Assembly (NCBI RefSeq): GCF_040807025.1
Contig: NC_090945.1
Span: 74,907,088-74,971,087 of the forward strand
Direction: 5' to 3'
DNA from: Struthio camelus
Taxonomy: Eukaryota; Chordata; Aves; Struthioniformes; Struthionidae
Length of the DNA stretch: 64,000 bases
Made by a program: the position numbers and the translations under genes
Shown: one piece after another, positions 12,775 to 24,635 of the stretch
Layout of the letters: every line of letters begins with the position of its first letter
Position numbering within the stretch: position 1 is the first letter of the stretch
The notes under the pieces: generated by a model
Databases searched by the model: none
What the model was told of the DNA's origin: nothing
The model's input: only the letters and a program-made list of their open reading frames with translations

Positions 12775-12945
12775 TTTGATGGCTGAGAGACAGAAGACAG
12801 CTGTCAGGTGGTCTGGATTCTATCCCCAGACTTCAGGCAAGTTATTTAACCTGTATGTGCCTCGGTTTCCCCGCCTGTCAAATGGGGCTGATAATTACCT
12901 ACCTCACAGTGGTATTGTGAGGCTAAATTAATTATTATTTGTTCA
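12775..12945 (+). repeat. MIR-like ancient SINE
   Basis: The sequence follows the MIR core and tail closely: a TTCAGGCAAGTTATTTAACC block, a CTCGGTTTCCCC block, CAAATGGGGCTGATAATTACC, then CTACCTCACAGTGGTATTGTGAGG. MIR-type SINEs are best known from mammals, but related amniote families with a shared core and L2-type tail occur in reptiles and birds. The match is judged from memory of the consensus. Confidence 0.75.
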
Positions 12946-15349
12946 GGATCTTCAGAGTGAAAGAGTTATGTGAGTATAAATTATTAATAGCCTTGCTTTC
13001 TTTGTTTTGCTTATTATTATTGCTGTTATTAAAGGCAATCTAGGGAAACCAGCCACAATTATGTGTAAAAGTAAAAAATACATAATCCAAAAAGGTAAAT
13101 AACTGTTAAAGAGAAAAAAATGAAATTTGATATAAAAGTCTTACTGGGACGCTTTGTTTAGTGACAGCATTTTGCAACATCAGCTGTGATTTTGCTAGTG
13201 TCTTAAACATATCAATTTTCCACAGTGTTAATGGTTAAAAGCCTTATAATAATAGGTACAATGATTTCGCAACTACATCAATACCTATCAGCACTGATAC
13301 TGAACTATACTAAAATCACTTACAGCAAAATTGGCAATGTGTTGGCCTCCTTTGTATCTTGTATTTTTAAAGTTCCAAATAGGTAACAGCTTAAGCCACC
13401 CTTTCCTTTTCAGGACACTCCAAGGAATACTGATGTGATGTAACCATCAAGATTTACAACTGCTATCTTTGGTTTCCCTTTTTACATAAAAAAAAAAAAA
13501 GGTAGAGGTTCTTGTTTGAAATGGTTTCATTTTAGCAGTAAAATGCTCCATCCATACAATGAACTCAGAAATGCTCAGAAGACATTTAGGGAAATCTCAC
13601 ATACAGAGAAAATTAATTTCTCAAAAATAAAAACAATATAAAACAAAGTATGTTTTTATACCCTGCAAATGAGGATGTTAGGCTATGGAGAAATAGAAAG
13701 TGCCAGCTTGAGCCAAGATCTTGTTGTATCTCCAATTCACTTTCAATTTTTTGGGACTGTTTTAGGATATTCTCATTGAATTATATCATTCTTGCTGAGT
13801 TTTCTGCTTTCAGTGACTAGTGTAAAATGAAGTATTTCTTCAGATGAAGTAGGTGATTTGGTAAATTGCTGTCCTCTGGACAGACAAATGAGTGGTCTAC
13901 CCTTACCAGTTCACAGTACAGAGCAGATTTCATCTGACATCATTACGATTGATAGCTGTATTTTAGGTCCAGTGAGAAATTCCTTTAATGGGGATATTCT
14001 CCTACTGCACGATATCTCTTAAATAGAGGTTAGCAGAATGGAACTAGTTTGGTTTCCGTCCTGGTTAAATTAACATGAATACATGCTCTGAGAAAGAGTT
14101 TGTTTCATGGTTAAAAAGTAAGGAATACATGCATTTGTTTGCAGTATCGTTGTGATGATGAACCAATGGTTCTGATTTGCTTTGAATTTTTAGCATTATT
14201 TAAAGTCCAATACAGTGTCGCTAAGTTGGTGGTGGTGGTGGCAATTTCAGTCATGGATTTTCCTGTGTTCACAATATTTTATAATTATTTTTAAAAGAGT
14301 CTTTTGTGGAAAAAGACTACAATTTGAATTTCATTGGAGAATCACTGACAGTTGGAGTCGTGCATTGGTAGATACTGCTCTGTCATTGCCTTCTCCGCTT
14401 ACGTTTGAGAGTTTTAGGTGAAAATAAACACATTTCTCTCAGAATGTTGACTTTTCAGTAGAAAGAAATTCATAATCATTTACCTTTCTACATGTGGATT
14501 TTTGAGATGCAAAGTTTTGTTAGATCTTCTAGTCCATCAAAGAATAAGTTGCTTCCTGGCTCATTTTCTCTAATCTAGTCCCAACTGAATATTGCTTCTA
14601 CAGCTTTCTTTATGAGACTGGCATATAACCTAATCTTAGTAGTCTGTGGAATTCCTTTTAAAACTTCCATTGGAATGGCGCTTAATTGCCTAGAAGTAGT
14701 TAAAGCATCTGCTCAGAGCGTTTTCATAGCATTAAGTCTATATTTTCATGTTCCTTATTTCCGTTCAGTATTTTTAGCATTACCCCTCTCAGTGCCATTT
14801 AAAGTGTTTATTCCTGGCATGGATGTGTATATAATGTTTCTCACTTCTTTTCAGACTGAAATCATTAAAGTGACAAATGTTGAAAGAACTCAGACCCACA
14901 GTTAGCTTTAGCAATTAAAAGCCTGGCTCTACAGGCTTTAGAAAATGTCAAGTTGTGCACTCTTAATTTTTTAATCTTTCTTCATAAGTCAGTCCTTTTA
15001 CCTTGCTTGGTCACCTCTGTAGCTTTTGTTTGAATTCTTTTTGTTACCTCAACTTGGTAGGAATGCAGAATGTTTTTCGAATATCTAGATATACTAGAAC
15101 GGCAGATTTCCCAAATTTGAACATGAATGTTTTACGGACTAAGTTTTTATTTTTCTTTTCTTTTAAATCTTTTGTGTAGAGCGCAAGGAACAGTACCATC
15201 AGGGAAATTAAGATCTGTGATGTACATAAATGGTACTTCAAATTGTGTGAAGACTAAAGAATGTATATCTCACATAAATGTCATTTTTTCCTGAAATTGA
15301 TACATAGAGGAAGTTAGTTTCACGCTTTTAATATGCAAGATCTTATTTC

Positions 15350-15420
15350 TGTAAGTCTTTAGTCCCTGCCTCTCCTTATCTGTTAAATGGAGTAACAAAT
15401 TGCTTAAAATATGAATAGTG
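15350..15420 (+). repeat. Possible degraded MIR-like fragment
   Basis: A short stretch with a TGCCTCTCCTTATCTGTTAAATGGAG-type core resembles the CTCAGTTTCC...CTGTAAAATGG block of MIR. It is short and diverged, so the call is tentative. Confidence 0.35.
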
Positions 15421-18400
15421 GGAGCCATGTAGGTCTGAATGAAGAATGTTCATTGTTTTTTTCCCTTTTTCACTGTGTTAGGCTTGTCAAGACTTCAAGT
15501 TTCAGCTAGCTTATGTGCTGGTAGCTGTGACAATCTTCAGGAAGAGAATATTTAAGACATGAAATACAGGAAGGCATAGAAGTATGTGTTCTGAAGTGCA
15601 ATGCTGTAGCCACGTAGACAGTGCTGGCTATGAATAAGCCGGGCAAAACAAAATCCTTATGAAAGAGCTGTTATGGTTTGCATCCAAATGTTCCTTTTTG
15701 TACGATATCTCTTCAAGTACATATTCTCAATTGCATACCCTTTTTCTCTTCTTCTAAACTGATTTCCTTTTTAGGAGTGACACTTATTAGCCCTGAAAAA
15801 AGTGGAAACTTGCCTTTACACAAGTAATTCTATTTCAGGTTGTTTCCTTGCAACACTTGAAAGCATTGCCTACATTTGAGCTTTATTGATTGTATTTGAT
15901 TTCTGAGTTTCTGGAGAATTTGCATCTTTAGTCTGTAACAGTTTGTTGCAATACAAAGGCGTAAAGCCTTGCTAAGCAGCAAAATGCATACAGCAGTATA
16001 TGATGCTGCTTAAATAATATGCTTTTCTTGTGTTTATTCTCAGTGGTATAATGAGGATTTTAGTCACCAGTAGGACCAGGCATTGCACATAGCTTTTTTA
16101 GCGTGTCTAGTATTTCTCTTTTATTTGATGCTAATTTCAGTCAGCTCTTGATACTTATATTCAGCTCCTACAAACACTATTTGCTCTTGCAGATCAAAAG
16201 GTAAGAATTGGCTTAGTTCTATTTAAAAAAAAAAGTATTAATTCACAACTTCTGTGTGTTTAGTTAGAACAGTTTAGAAAGAAAATCTTTTTGAAACAGT
16301 AGAAGAGATGCTTTTTGATGAAAACAACTCATGTAGGAAAACAACAGACTTGTATCCACATGGTTTCCAAGACAAACTGATTATGGATTATAAATAGGCA
16401 GGACTATGCAGGAGAAATGGACATCCCAAACATCAGCAACATGCACATACGCAATTTGCAGACTATAAAACTAGTCTAAAGAAGAACTTTGTTAATACAC
16501 CATTTATATGACCCAGATTCACAGTAAGGTATTTAAATGGTTAAAATTACAGGTTATTATCACGATAGTAGGAAGATGTCCAATTTACGGGCTGCATTTG
16601 CTGCTTACCCTCCTCTCTCTCTGGTTTATCTCTTGAGATGTGAAACTCTCCAGGGAAGTGACGTGCATTGTTCAATGCTTGGAACTTTTTGTTAAGTAGT
16701 TGATGGCACTTTATAGAAAAGTTTATCTGAATTTCCATTCTCCATCTCTTCTGTTTTTCTTCATTTCTGTTTTTCCTCCCTCCCTTTTTCTCCTGTTGTT
16801 TGTTTTTATCATTGTAGCTGGTGTTTGTTGCTCTGCCTTGCCAGCCTTTCTGCTTTTGATGACAGTTCTCTACAATGCACTTTCTCTCTTTCTTTTTGTT
16901 TTGCTTATGTTCTATTTCTACCTATGTTTCTTTCTCACTTTCAGTTCTTTTAATCCTTCATTTTTAATTTTGGCTCTCATTTTCTCTGCTTCTTTCTGGA
17001 ACTCTTCCCTTTTGCCTTTCTAGGACTTCTCTCAACTACTTTTCTCCAGAGTGCACATATTTCCAGTCTGAAATTTGGATGACTGTTGTACTCCCTCTTA
17101 AGAATGATAAACTTACATTTTCTTCTCTCATCCATACATGTATTAACCTTGCTGTCTGTCTTTAGTGGAAAATACATGTTTAATTGACAGATAGCTATAC
17201 CCATCATCTCCCAAATGCTCCTTCTGTCTCATTTCATGTTATGGGGATGAGATACAGTGTTTGCATGAGTTTGTTGGAGCACAGCAAGGATGGGCTTACT
17301 TTGACTCTCCTTCGAACGGACAGGTACTGAGTAGCAGCAAGGTTGGGCAGAGGCATCTTGCCAAACAGTTGGTTGGCATATGTATTTCAGTGTGGATTGC
17401 TGAGGCCCAAGCTAGTACATAGCCTTTTAGATAAATTATGACAACTTGAAACTGAAAAATAGTTGAGATAGAGGGTCCATTGCTAAGGGGAGAGGCAGGA
17501 CCAAGGATCATTCCTCTTGGGAGCAGTTTGAGTATCAGGTTTGTGGGACGGTTCTACATGTGACCTTTCCTAGAGACAGAGCAAAGGGGCTTTCTTTCAA
17601 GTCCCATAAAACACAGGGCTAACCAGAGTTGCCAGAGGAGCATGGAGAGGTTAATGGGGCAAGAAAACTGGCAAATTCAGACGTCTTTGTAGGGTAGAGC
17701 CTGTGTGAAAGGGAGTGTATGTGAGACAGATGCAGGAGGAAGAGAGGCAGACAAAACTAAACAGGACAGGGAAAAGGAAGGAAAAAAGTTTTGTCAATGT
17801 GTATGATTTTGCCATGAATTGTTGATTTTATGTTTTTCTTAAGGTTCTGGGCAGTGGTGCTTATTTTAATATACTGCATTTTTAATGGCACATATTTTTC
17901 GTTTTAATGGTTGCACAGAGAAAATTTAAACCATGAGCCTAAATTACTGCAGCTCCAGGAACATGGCAGCGCTGAATTACTGCAACTTCTACCTATGATT
18001 TGGGTGGATCTGGTTCACAGCATCGTAAGACTTGCGGTATACTGGAAAGCTTGGTGCACAGGAGTCAGAGTGCGTGCATGTGGGCTTCAGAGGTGTAGCT
18101 CTAATGGAGGAAGGAGGACTCCTGGACTCCTCCTCTAATGGAGGACTGCCACAGAACTTTTGCTTTTGAGATGACTGTAGGCCGGGTTATCATTGGCTAG
18201 TGGTGCTGCCCCTTAGCACAGCACTGGGCTAGGAGGCAAGGGAGAAGAGTTTTTTTATGGGGTCTATGTCTTGGATTTATGATAGTGGAAGTGTAATTTG
18301 CTAGAGTCCCTCTACGTCCTATAACTTCGCAATTTTTAGAGGCGATGAATGGATTTGTTGAGTAAGGAAGAGTATTCCTGAGAGTAAACACTAGCCATTG

Positions 18401-20410
18401 GAGTTTACTGAACATGTGACTGGAAGTTGCTGAATTTTAATTTTAGCAAGAGAGAATTCCTCCATTTCTTATACACACTAAACACTTGCATATACCTCGC
18501 CTTTTTTTATTTGTCACTGACAGGTTATGATTTATTATCTCATGGGTGTATGTCATGAGCTGCACTTGCTGCATGGCAGAAGACTTTGGAGGGAAAACCT
18601 AATGAAATGGAGAAGTATACCTGAATTCTCCCCTCTTGATCCCAGTCTCTTCTGAGTCGCTTTTCTCTGGTTTTACTCTGTGGTTCTGCCAGCAAGCTGG
18701 GTTGATGGCAAAAGGAGATTAACTCATTTTTATCTTCTTTTGTGTGACTGAGAAAAATACAAGAAAAAATGTGTAAAGGAATAGCAGATTGGTTGAGGTC
18801 AAGAACTTGATCATCTGGTAGTGCTCTTTGGGAAGCTTCCAGTAGTTTGTGCTTTATCTTACCACTTCTTTATATAAATGTCAACAGCTACTCTGATTTC
18901 CCTTTCCGTTACCCATAGTATTCCAGTAACCATACCACATACACATTTCTTTGCAAAAAGGAAGGTGGTTCTAAAGAGTATCAAAAATGCCTGGGTGTTG
19001 CAAGTGTGGTTTTAAGAGACATCAGCAATCACACTTTCTTGCCTAAATAAATGTTTGGATAGTATTGTTATTTTTATTTATGAAGCTGGACTAGGAACAT
19101 GAATTCAGCGTGGATTAAGTATTAGAGAAAGATTTGGGGAGATTTGGAATGGAAACATTTTCCATTTTAAAAGTAAAGGATGGATGCCATCATATTTGCA
19201 GTACATTTCAGGCTACTTCAACACATGTGGGTCCAAAATCTCGCATTCTGTACTCTCATAGATAAAGATTTTGCTGGCATTACGCATATGAATAAAGGAG
19301 AAAAACTTGGCGATTAGACTAGGCCAAAATCAGTTGTTCAGACTAATCAGAGCTACAGCTCTTGGTAAGAATATGAAAGCCAATAACAGAAGAACTAGAC
19401 TTGACATACAACTTGCGAAGGTTCCCAGAGCATTTCTCACTACCCCATTGTTAATATGGAGCATTCTTTATTTGTCTTTGCTGGGCCAAATTCTACCTTA
19501 ATTTATGACCATGCAATTCCACTGCCTCATCCACTGTGAATTTGACATATAGGTGTGGGCTAAAATCAGTCTTTTTCTTGCTGGGTCTATACTCATACAG
19601 ATAACTTGCTGATTTTGACCTTAACTCTTATTCCTATGGTTAGCATGAGAGTACTTTGTACAGATGTAAGAAATTACAACAAAGATAAGAGCTTTCTTAG
19701 TTTTTTTTAATATAACTGCTTTTTCTGAATACGATCAGCAAATGCTTAACACTGTGTTTATAACTGACGAGGGGCCCTTGTAATCCACATAAAGGCTCTT
19801 AGCAGTAATCAAAATACTGTAGTACATACCTTGAACATAACGTGAGTATGCAGTCCTCTCCTTTTGCCTTTGCACACACTTCAATACTTACGAAAACAGT
19901 ACCTGCCCTTTCCTATTTTTGTTTCAAGAGCCCTTGACCTTGTCTAGGCTTCTTTGTACACAGTATCAGGACTCAAGGGAGGAATTAAATTAATCCGTAA
20001 TTGGTGCATTGTCATAAATGGGGAAAAGTGTTATTTGTATATTTTTTGTAAATATGTAACATTTAATGGCAGTTTTGTAGTGATGTGCTGTTTTTGAGAA
20101 AAGAATCAAATATATGTTTGAATATGCTTAATGTAACAATTAACTGTGATTCAATTGCACAATTAATAGCTTAATCAAAAGTCTTGTGCAATATGTAGTG
20201 CACACACATAACCAAGTTATCTGTTAGTGACCCACAACCAAGTTTTTGGCAACTTTTAATGATGCTGATAAACTGTGCAATATAGTTTTATCACAGTCTT
20301 TTTCAGCTCCCAAACATGTAGCAGGCAAACTACTGTATACGTACCTGTGTACTCCACTGCATCCAAAGGTATGCATTTGTCTTGAGAACCTGCACTACAG
20401 GTTTTTCTTT

Positions 20411-20416
20411 AATAAA
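20411..20416 (+). terminator. Well-formed plus-strand poly(A) signal AATAAA
   Basis: AATAAA is followed about 16 bases later by a strongly T/GT-rich element (TATTTGTTGCTTTGTTTTTC). This is the textbook arrangement of hexamer, cleavage site and downstream element. It is the best plus-strand poly(A) site I noticed after SORCS2. It could end a long SORCS2 3'UTR isoform or an unannotated non-coding transcript. Confidence 0.4.
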
Positions 20417-21276
20417 ATTTGGTTCTAAACTATTTGTTGCTTTGTTTTTCTTGTGAAACAGCTCACGGGATTTGTGGAAGGGAGAGGGTTTAACCAGTCC
20501 CCAGAGTTTGTGAATGTTTTGATTTGTCAGTCATCAGCAGCAAACTCACCAACTTCAGCAACACTGAAATCAAAGGCTACAGCAACCCTGCACCCTCTGC
20601 ATTAGAATGGGACCAGTCCTTCTTCCTTTTTTCCCTAGGAACAGAGTTCAGCTGCAGTATAATTGGCCTGAGGGTGACACTCTGTGGTGAGGATGAAGTC
20701 ATGCAATTACAGTAAAAGAAAAATAGAAGTATTTTCTCTTTCACAGAAAGGCTATCAAGTTGGAAGGATGGGAGTGAGAACAGACACAGACAAGCTGTTG
20801 CCATAAATGAGACACCTAATCAAACTTGCTAATATTTAACCTGAAAGGCCTCTTTACTTCAGAAACCAATTTCCATGGAAAAAGAATAAGATAATCAGTT
20901 TTCATCACTTCTATTTTCTTAGCTGTCCTCCTCAACACCATATTAATGGCTATGTTGTTTCAAACCATTTCAACATCTTCATAAATTATGTCTCTATAAT
21001 AAAACTTCTGAGTCATAAACATCAGCCAATATTTTTTCCTGTTTTCCATTAAGATATGGCTTGCTTTCCCTTTTTTTTTTGTTTTTGTGATTTATGTTGT
21101 GAAAGACACTTTGCTTTCTTATGAATCCAGCTGCTGTGGTGAAAATGTTACTCCTTTGACCCTTATGCTTTTCAAAAGCTGAAGTAAAATTATGAAAAAA
21201 AGCTTCTCAGTACATTTTTAATGTGATAAAAGGATATGTTCTCACCATTACAACATCATGTCACAAGCTAATCTCC

Positions 21277-21293
21277 AAAAAAAAAAAAAAAAA
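21277..21293. repeat. Poly(A) run of 17
   Basis: A homopolymer run with no recognisable retroposed sequence in front of it. Confidence 0.9.
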
Positions 21294-23281
21294 GCAATAC
21301 ATGCTAAAAAACAGATTTAAAAAGTAGTAATTTCAAAAAATAATTCAGTGACAAAAATTATCAGTCTATTTACATATTAATAATGAGGTCAGAAATTAAG
21401 CTTTTCACTTCTTACGTTCAGCTCAGGACCATGTAGCTATAATTCTACTGAGTGAAGCAAAATCTAATTGGAAAATTATTTCCTTGTCATCAGGGGAGAT
21501 TATTGAAGAGAAATATCCTTGATATAATTTATTTATTTCAATTATCTAGTATATTCTGAAGGAATGACTTTGCATTGTCTTGATGAGACAGATGCATGGA
21601 TTAGAAAAACAAATTGAAAAGAATATGATACATTAAAGGAAAGATTGTTTTTGTAACTGATGGAGGAAAAAATTAAACAGTCTTTCTTGAAAGAAACCAG
21701 CTTCATTTGTCAGTAAGAAAAGCAATTTGTTGCAGACAATTGTAAAGAACTGAAAAAGAAGAAATAGTGCCCCACAAATTAGCTTGATATAGGTTGCAAG
21801 CTCTGTTACACTGATCATACCACACACGTTTTTACAGCAGCTAAGAATAGGTGCTTGGGGAGGAGCTAAGAAAGGGGAAGCATGTGAGGATACTTTCCCA
21901 GTATCCCCCTCCATCAGTTTGTGGATCTAGATTTGGAGCTTTCTGCTTCTGAGCTGGAAACTTTGTGCACTAGCACATAATTAAGTCTTTTCTTCCATGA
22001 ATTTCCTTTATTGTTTTTGAACCTCTGTAAACTTCTAGCATCCATAACGTTTTGCGGCAATGAGATCCATCGCTGAATTATACAGTAGGTTAAAGTACCT
22101 CTGTGCAGCTGTTTTGAACCTGCCCCATTAAGTTAATATATTGGGTACCCAGACTTTGCATTTTATGGGTCCTGAAGCAGATGACAGAGGCACCAGAGAT
22201 GGCAGATGGGTGTCTTTCTCTTTTTAGCACTTGTTTTCACAAGTTCTTACACAGAGCAGTTGTCTTAATTTTGTCTTTACCATGAAGGCACTTGGAGCAC
22301 TGGCTGACGTGTTATTACAGTCCGGGAAGTTTTGTTGCAGAAGGGATATGTTGTGTTGGTTTGGTCAGGAAAGGTCTAGAGCTATTTGCTGAATTTCAGA
22401 CCACTGGGAATTTGCAACTTTTTCTTTGATTCTTACTATGCAGTATAGCTACATTTTTCTTGGACCTAGCCATTAAAATGCCATGATGTTGTTTGGGTTT
22501 CATCAGAGGTATGCCAGTGCTCGCAACTGTCTATGCAAAGCTAGATTGCTTTTAGGGGAGGGTAGGGAGCTCTTTATTGTCCCTCCACATGCAGCTCTAC
22601 ATTTACCTTCATCAAATTTCTTCTGACATTTTAATCACTGGTGAAGTTCTGTAAGGTGTTTCTGCAAATCTTTGTAGGTAGTTAGCTTCTAGTGTGGGAT
22701 TCCAGAACTGACTGACTGCCACGAGAAAAAAAAAGTAGAATTTATGCCCTTTTTTAATAGTTTGTTTGTTTACCAACTTTACACTGGTTGTTTATCCTTA
22801 TCAGGCCTTTTCTATTTCCCAGCAAACAGAGGACTCCAGGAGTAGATAGTGACAGTGACCTCAGTTCCTCATACTGGTCTGAAGAGGGGCCATGCACCAC
22901 AGGGGCCATGCTTCTGCCCAAGGACAGTTTGCGGACCCTGTCAGAGCCCCTTCCCGTGACCGGCAGTGCAGCAGTAACACTGCCTCAGAGGAGCCTTCTG
23001 CTATGGGCTCTAGATGCACTGAATTTCCATTTTCCGTTGTAGGGGCATCCCCTAGATACAGATACTCAAGTTGCAGAAAGTCACTGCCCAGGTAGAGGCG
23101 GGGGGGACAGACCTGATACACAGAAACACTGGTTCTAACCTAGCCCGGCTTTTTGGCAGGGGAGAACCGTCTTCCTTTCGGGGCGGCTGCTGCAGATGGC
23201 CTGCTCACGTGCTGCCTACTTCTTATACTGACAAACACCAAGAAACAGAAATGCGAATACTACTTTCTTTTGACAGGTAAC

Positions 23282-23287
23282 TTTATT
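23282..23287 (-). terminator. AFAP1: Candidate distal AFAP1 poly(A) signal AATAAA
   Basis: On the minus strand, AATAAAGTTACCTGTC is followed by a TTTCTGTTTCTTGGTGTTTG element some 30-50 bases downstream. The layout fits cleavage near 23262. I chose it as the best AFAP1 end because 3'UTR-like sequence continues up to it. Confidence 0.45.
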
Positions 23288-24189
23288 AATAATGATCTTG
23301 AATCTGTCGCACCTACCAGGTGCCAGTCTTTTCTCACACTCTGCAAGACTTTCTGGAGAATAAACTAGAAAGGCAGAAAGTTAGTTGAAGCTACTAAGAA
23401 AGACACACATTTGTAGGTGGGTCTATTTTGGAGGGTTTTTTTTTTTACATAAGTTTCCATGAATGTGTGTCAAAAAACTTAAATACATTGAGAAATACAG
23501 TAGAAAGACTATATTTACAGTCAATTATAATGGGCACTGCCAACATATCCAATAACAAAAATAAAACAAAAACTTTGTTCATGTTTCTTTCATGCTTTTT
23601 TCACAGAGATTTTTAAATATGATTTTGTTTTTTTAAAAAATACAATAAGGAAATAATTACATTCTTAATATGAGAACATTATCTTACAACATACAGCCTG
23701 GGCCAATTAATTTGAAAGTGACATAAATGAAAATTGATACTAAAGTATTCTCCATCTGAAAAAATCAAATTGCCACAATCATCTCTCTCATTAAAGAAAA
23801 AAAACCTTTGATCCCCCTAAATTATGATCTGTTTTTTTAAAAAAGCATCACCCATAACAAAAAACAATATAAAAAAGCACCTGGTACAGTAATAGGAGTT
23901 TGCTGAGGAAGCACAAGTGTAACATTGTCTCAAAAGACATGGAAATGCAATGGTTTAAAATACAAGAATTTTCTTTTTGAAAAAAAAAAGTCATACTGCT
24001 CTATTGCTGACTTTGCCTGGTGATTCTGAATGCTAAAAACATTGAAAATACAAGCTCTGTTGCTTTTTTATAAAAAAAATTGTACAGCAATAGTACTATT
24101 CAACAAAACGGAGTGTATTTCACAGCACTGAGTGTGGTCGGCAGCGAGGTTATTTCTAGGAGTTTGTTACTTTCTTCCTTACAAAACCT

Positions 24190-24410
24190 TGGCCATTGGA
24201 TCGAATAGACGTGGCACAAAACGCGAATTGCAACGCGTCCTCGAGGGAAAGCCGAGAGATTCGCTTACGGCATATTCGGGGCTGGGGGTGGCTTTTGGGG
24301 GCCCGTGTGGGTGCAGGGAGGGAGCCCCGCGGCCGCAGCATCGCCCAGGGTGCACCAGGCACCCTCTGCCGTGACAGGAATTTGCACTCGGGTGTGGATT
24401 AAAAAGAAGC
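24190..24410. other. CpG-rich patch within the AFAP1 3'UTR
   Basis: GC-rich, CpG-dense sequence (several GCG and CGCGG words) set in AT-rich surroundings. Both strands stay open in more than one frame, which is expected where stop codons are rare in GC-rich DNA. I recognise no protein in any frame. Confidence 0.6.
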
Positions 24411-24629
24411 CCTGTCCTCCTGTCCTCTCCACACATCTCCTCCTGGGATAAGGGGTGGAAGCTACAATGCCAGTGTTGGGTAAATGAGACTGCTTCAAAA
24501 TAATTTGGCTTTCGACGGCTCTGCAGTACTTGATGTGGGACCACTTGTTCATGGCAACAGTTACATCATTGCAAATGTTGACTAGAAGCCTGATTTGCAT
24601 CATAAATATGTACAGATATAAATTAAATA

Positions 24630-24635
24630 TTTATT
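24630..24635 (-). terminator. AFAP1: Candidate proximal AFAP1 poly(A) signal AATAAA
   Basis: A canonical hexamer on the minus strand in very AT-rich sequence, 2.2 kb after the AFAP1 stop. It would give a shorter 3'UTR that leaves out the CpG-rich patch. Confidence 0.35.

Larger units (their letters stand above)
12041..23261. other. Intergenic region between the convergent SORCS2 and AFAP1 genes (or long SORCS2 3'UTR)
   Basis: I see no supported coding exon here. Contents are an old MIR-like SINE (12775-12945), a weaker MIR-like fragment (15350-15420), a 17-base A-run (21277-21293), a short direct repeat (18099-18111 and 18133-18145), and a strong plus-strand poly(A) signal at 20411-20416. 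AT-rich sequence at about 19980-20410 resembles a mature vertebrate 3'UTR. A GC-richer patch at 22850-23270 lies just beyond the proposed AFAP1 end; it is open in several frames but unrecognised. Confidence 0.6.

Noticed and set aside
22788..23280. Cluster of overlapping frames on both strands beyond the AFAP1 end
   Set aside because: A TTTCCCAG acceptor-like site precedes one frame, but there is no matching donor partner or recognisable protein; best explained by higher GC.
24179..24603. Overlapping minus-strand frames of 112 and 121 codons in the AFAP1 3'UTR
   Set aside because: Several frames and both strands are open at once because of GC content; none resembles a protein.
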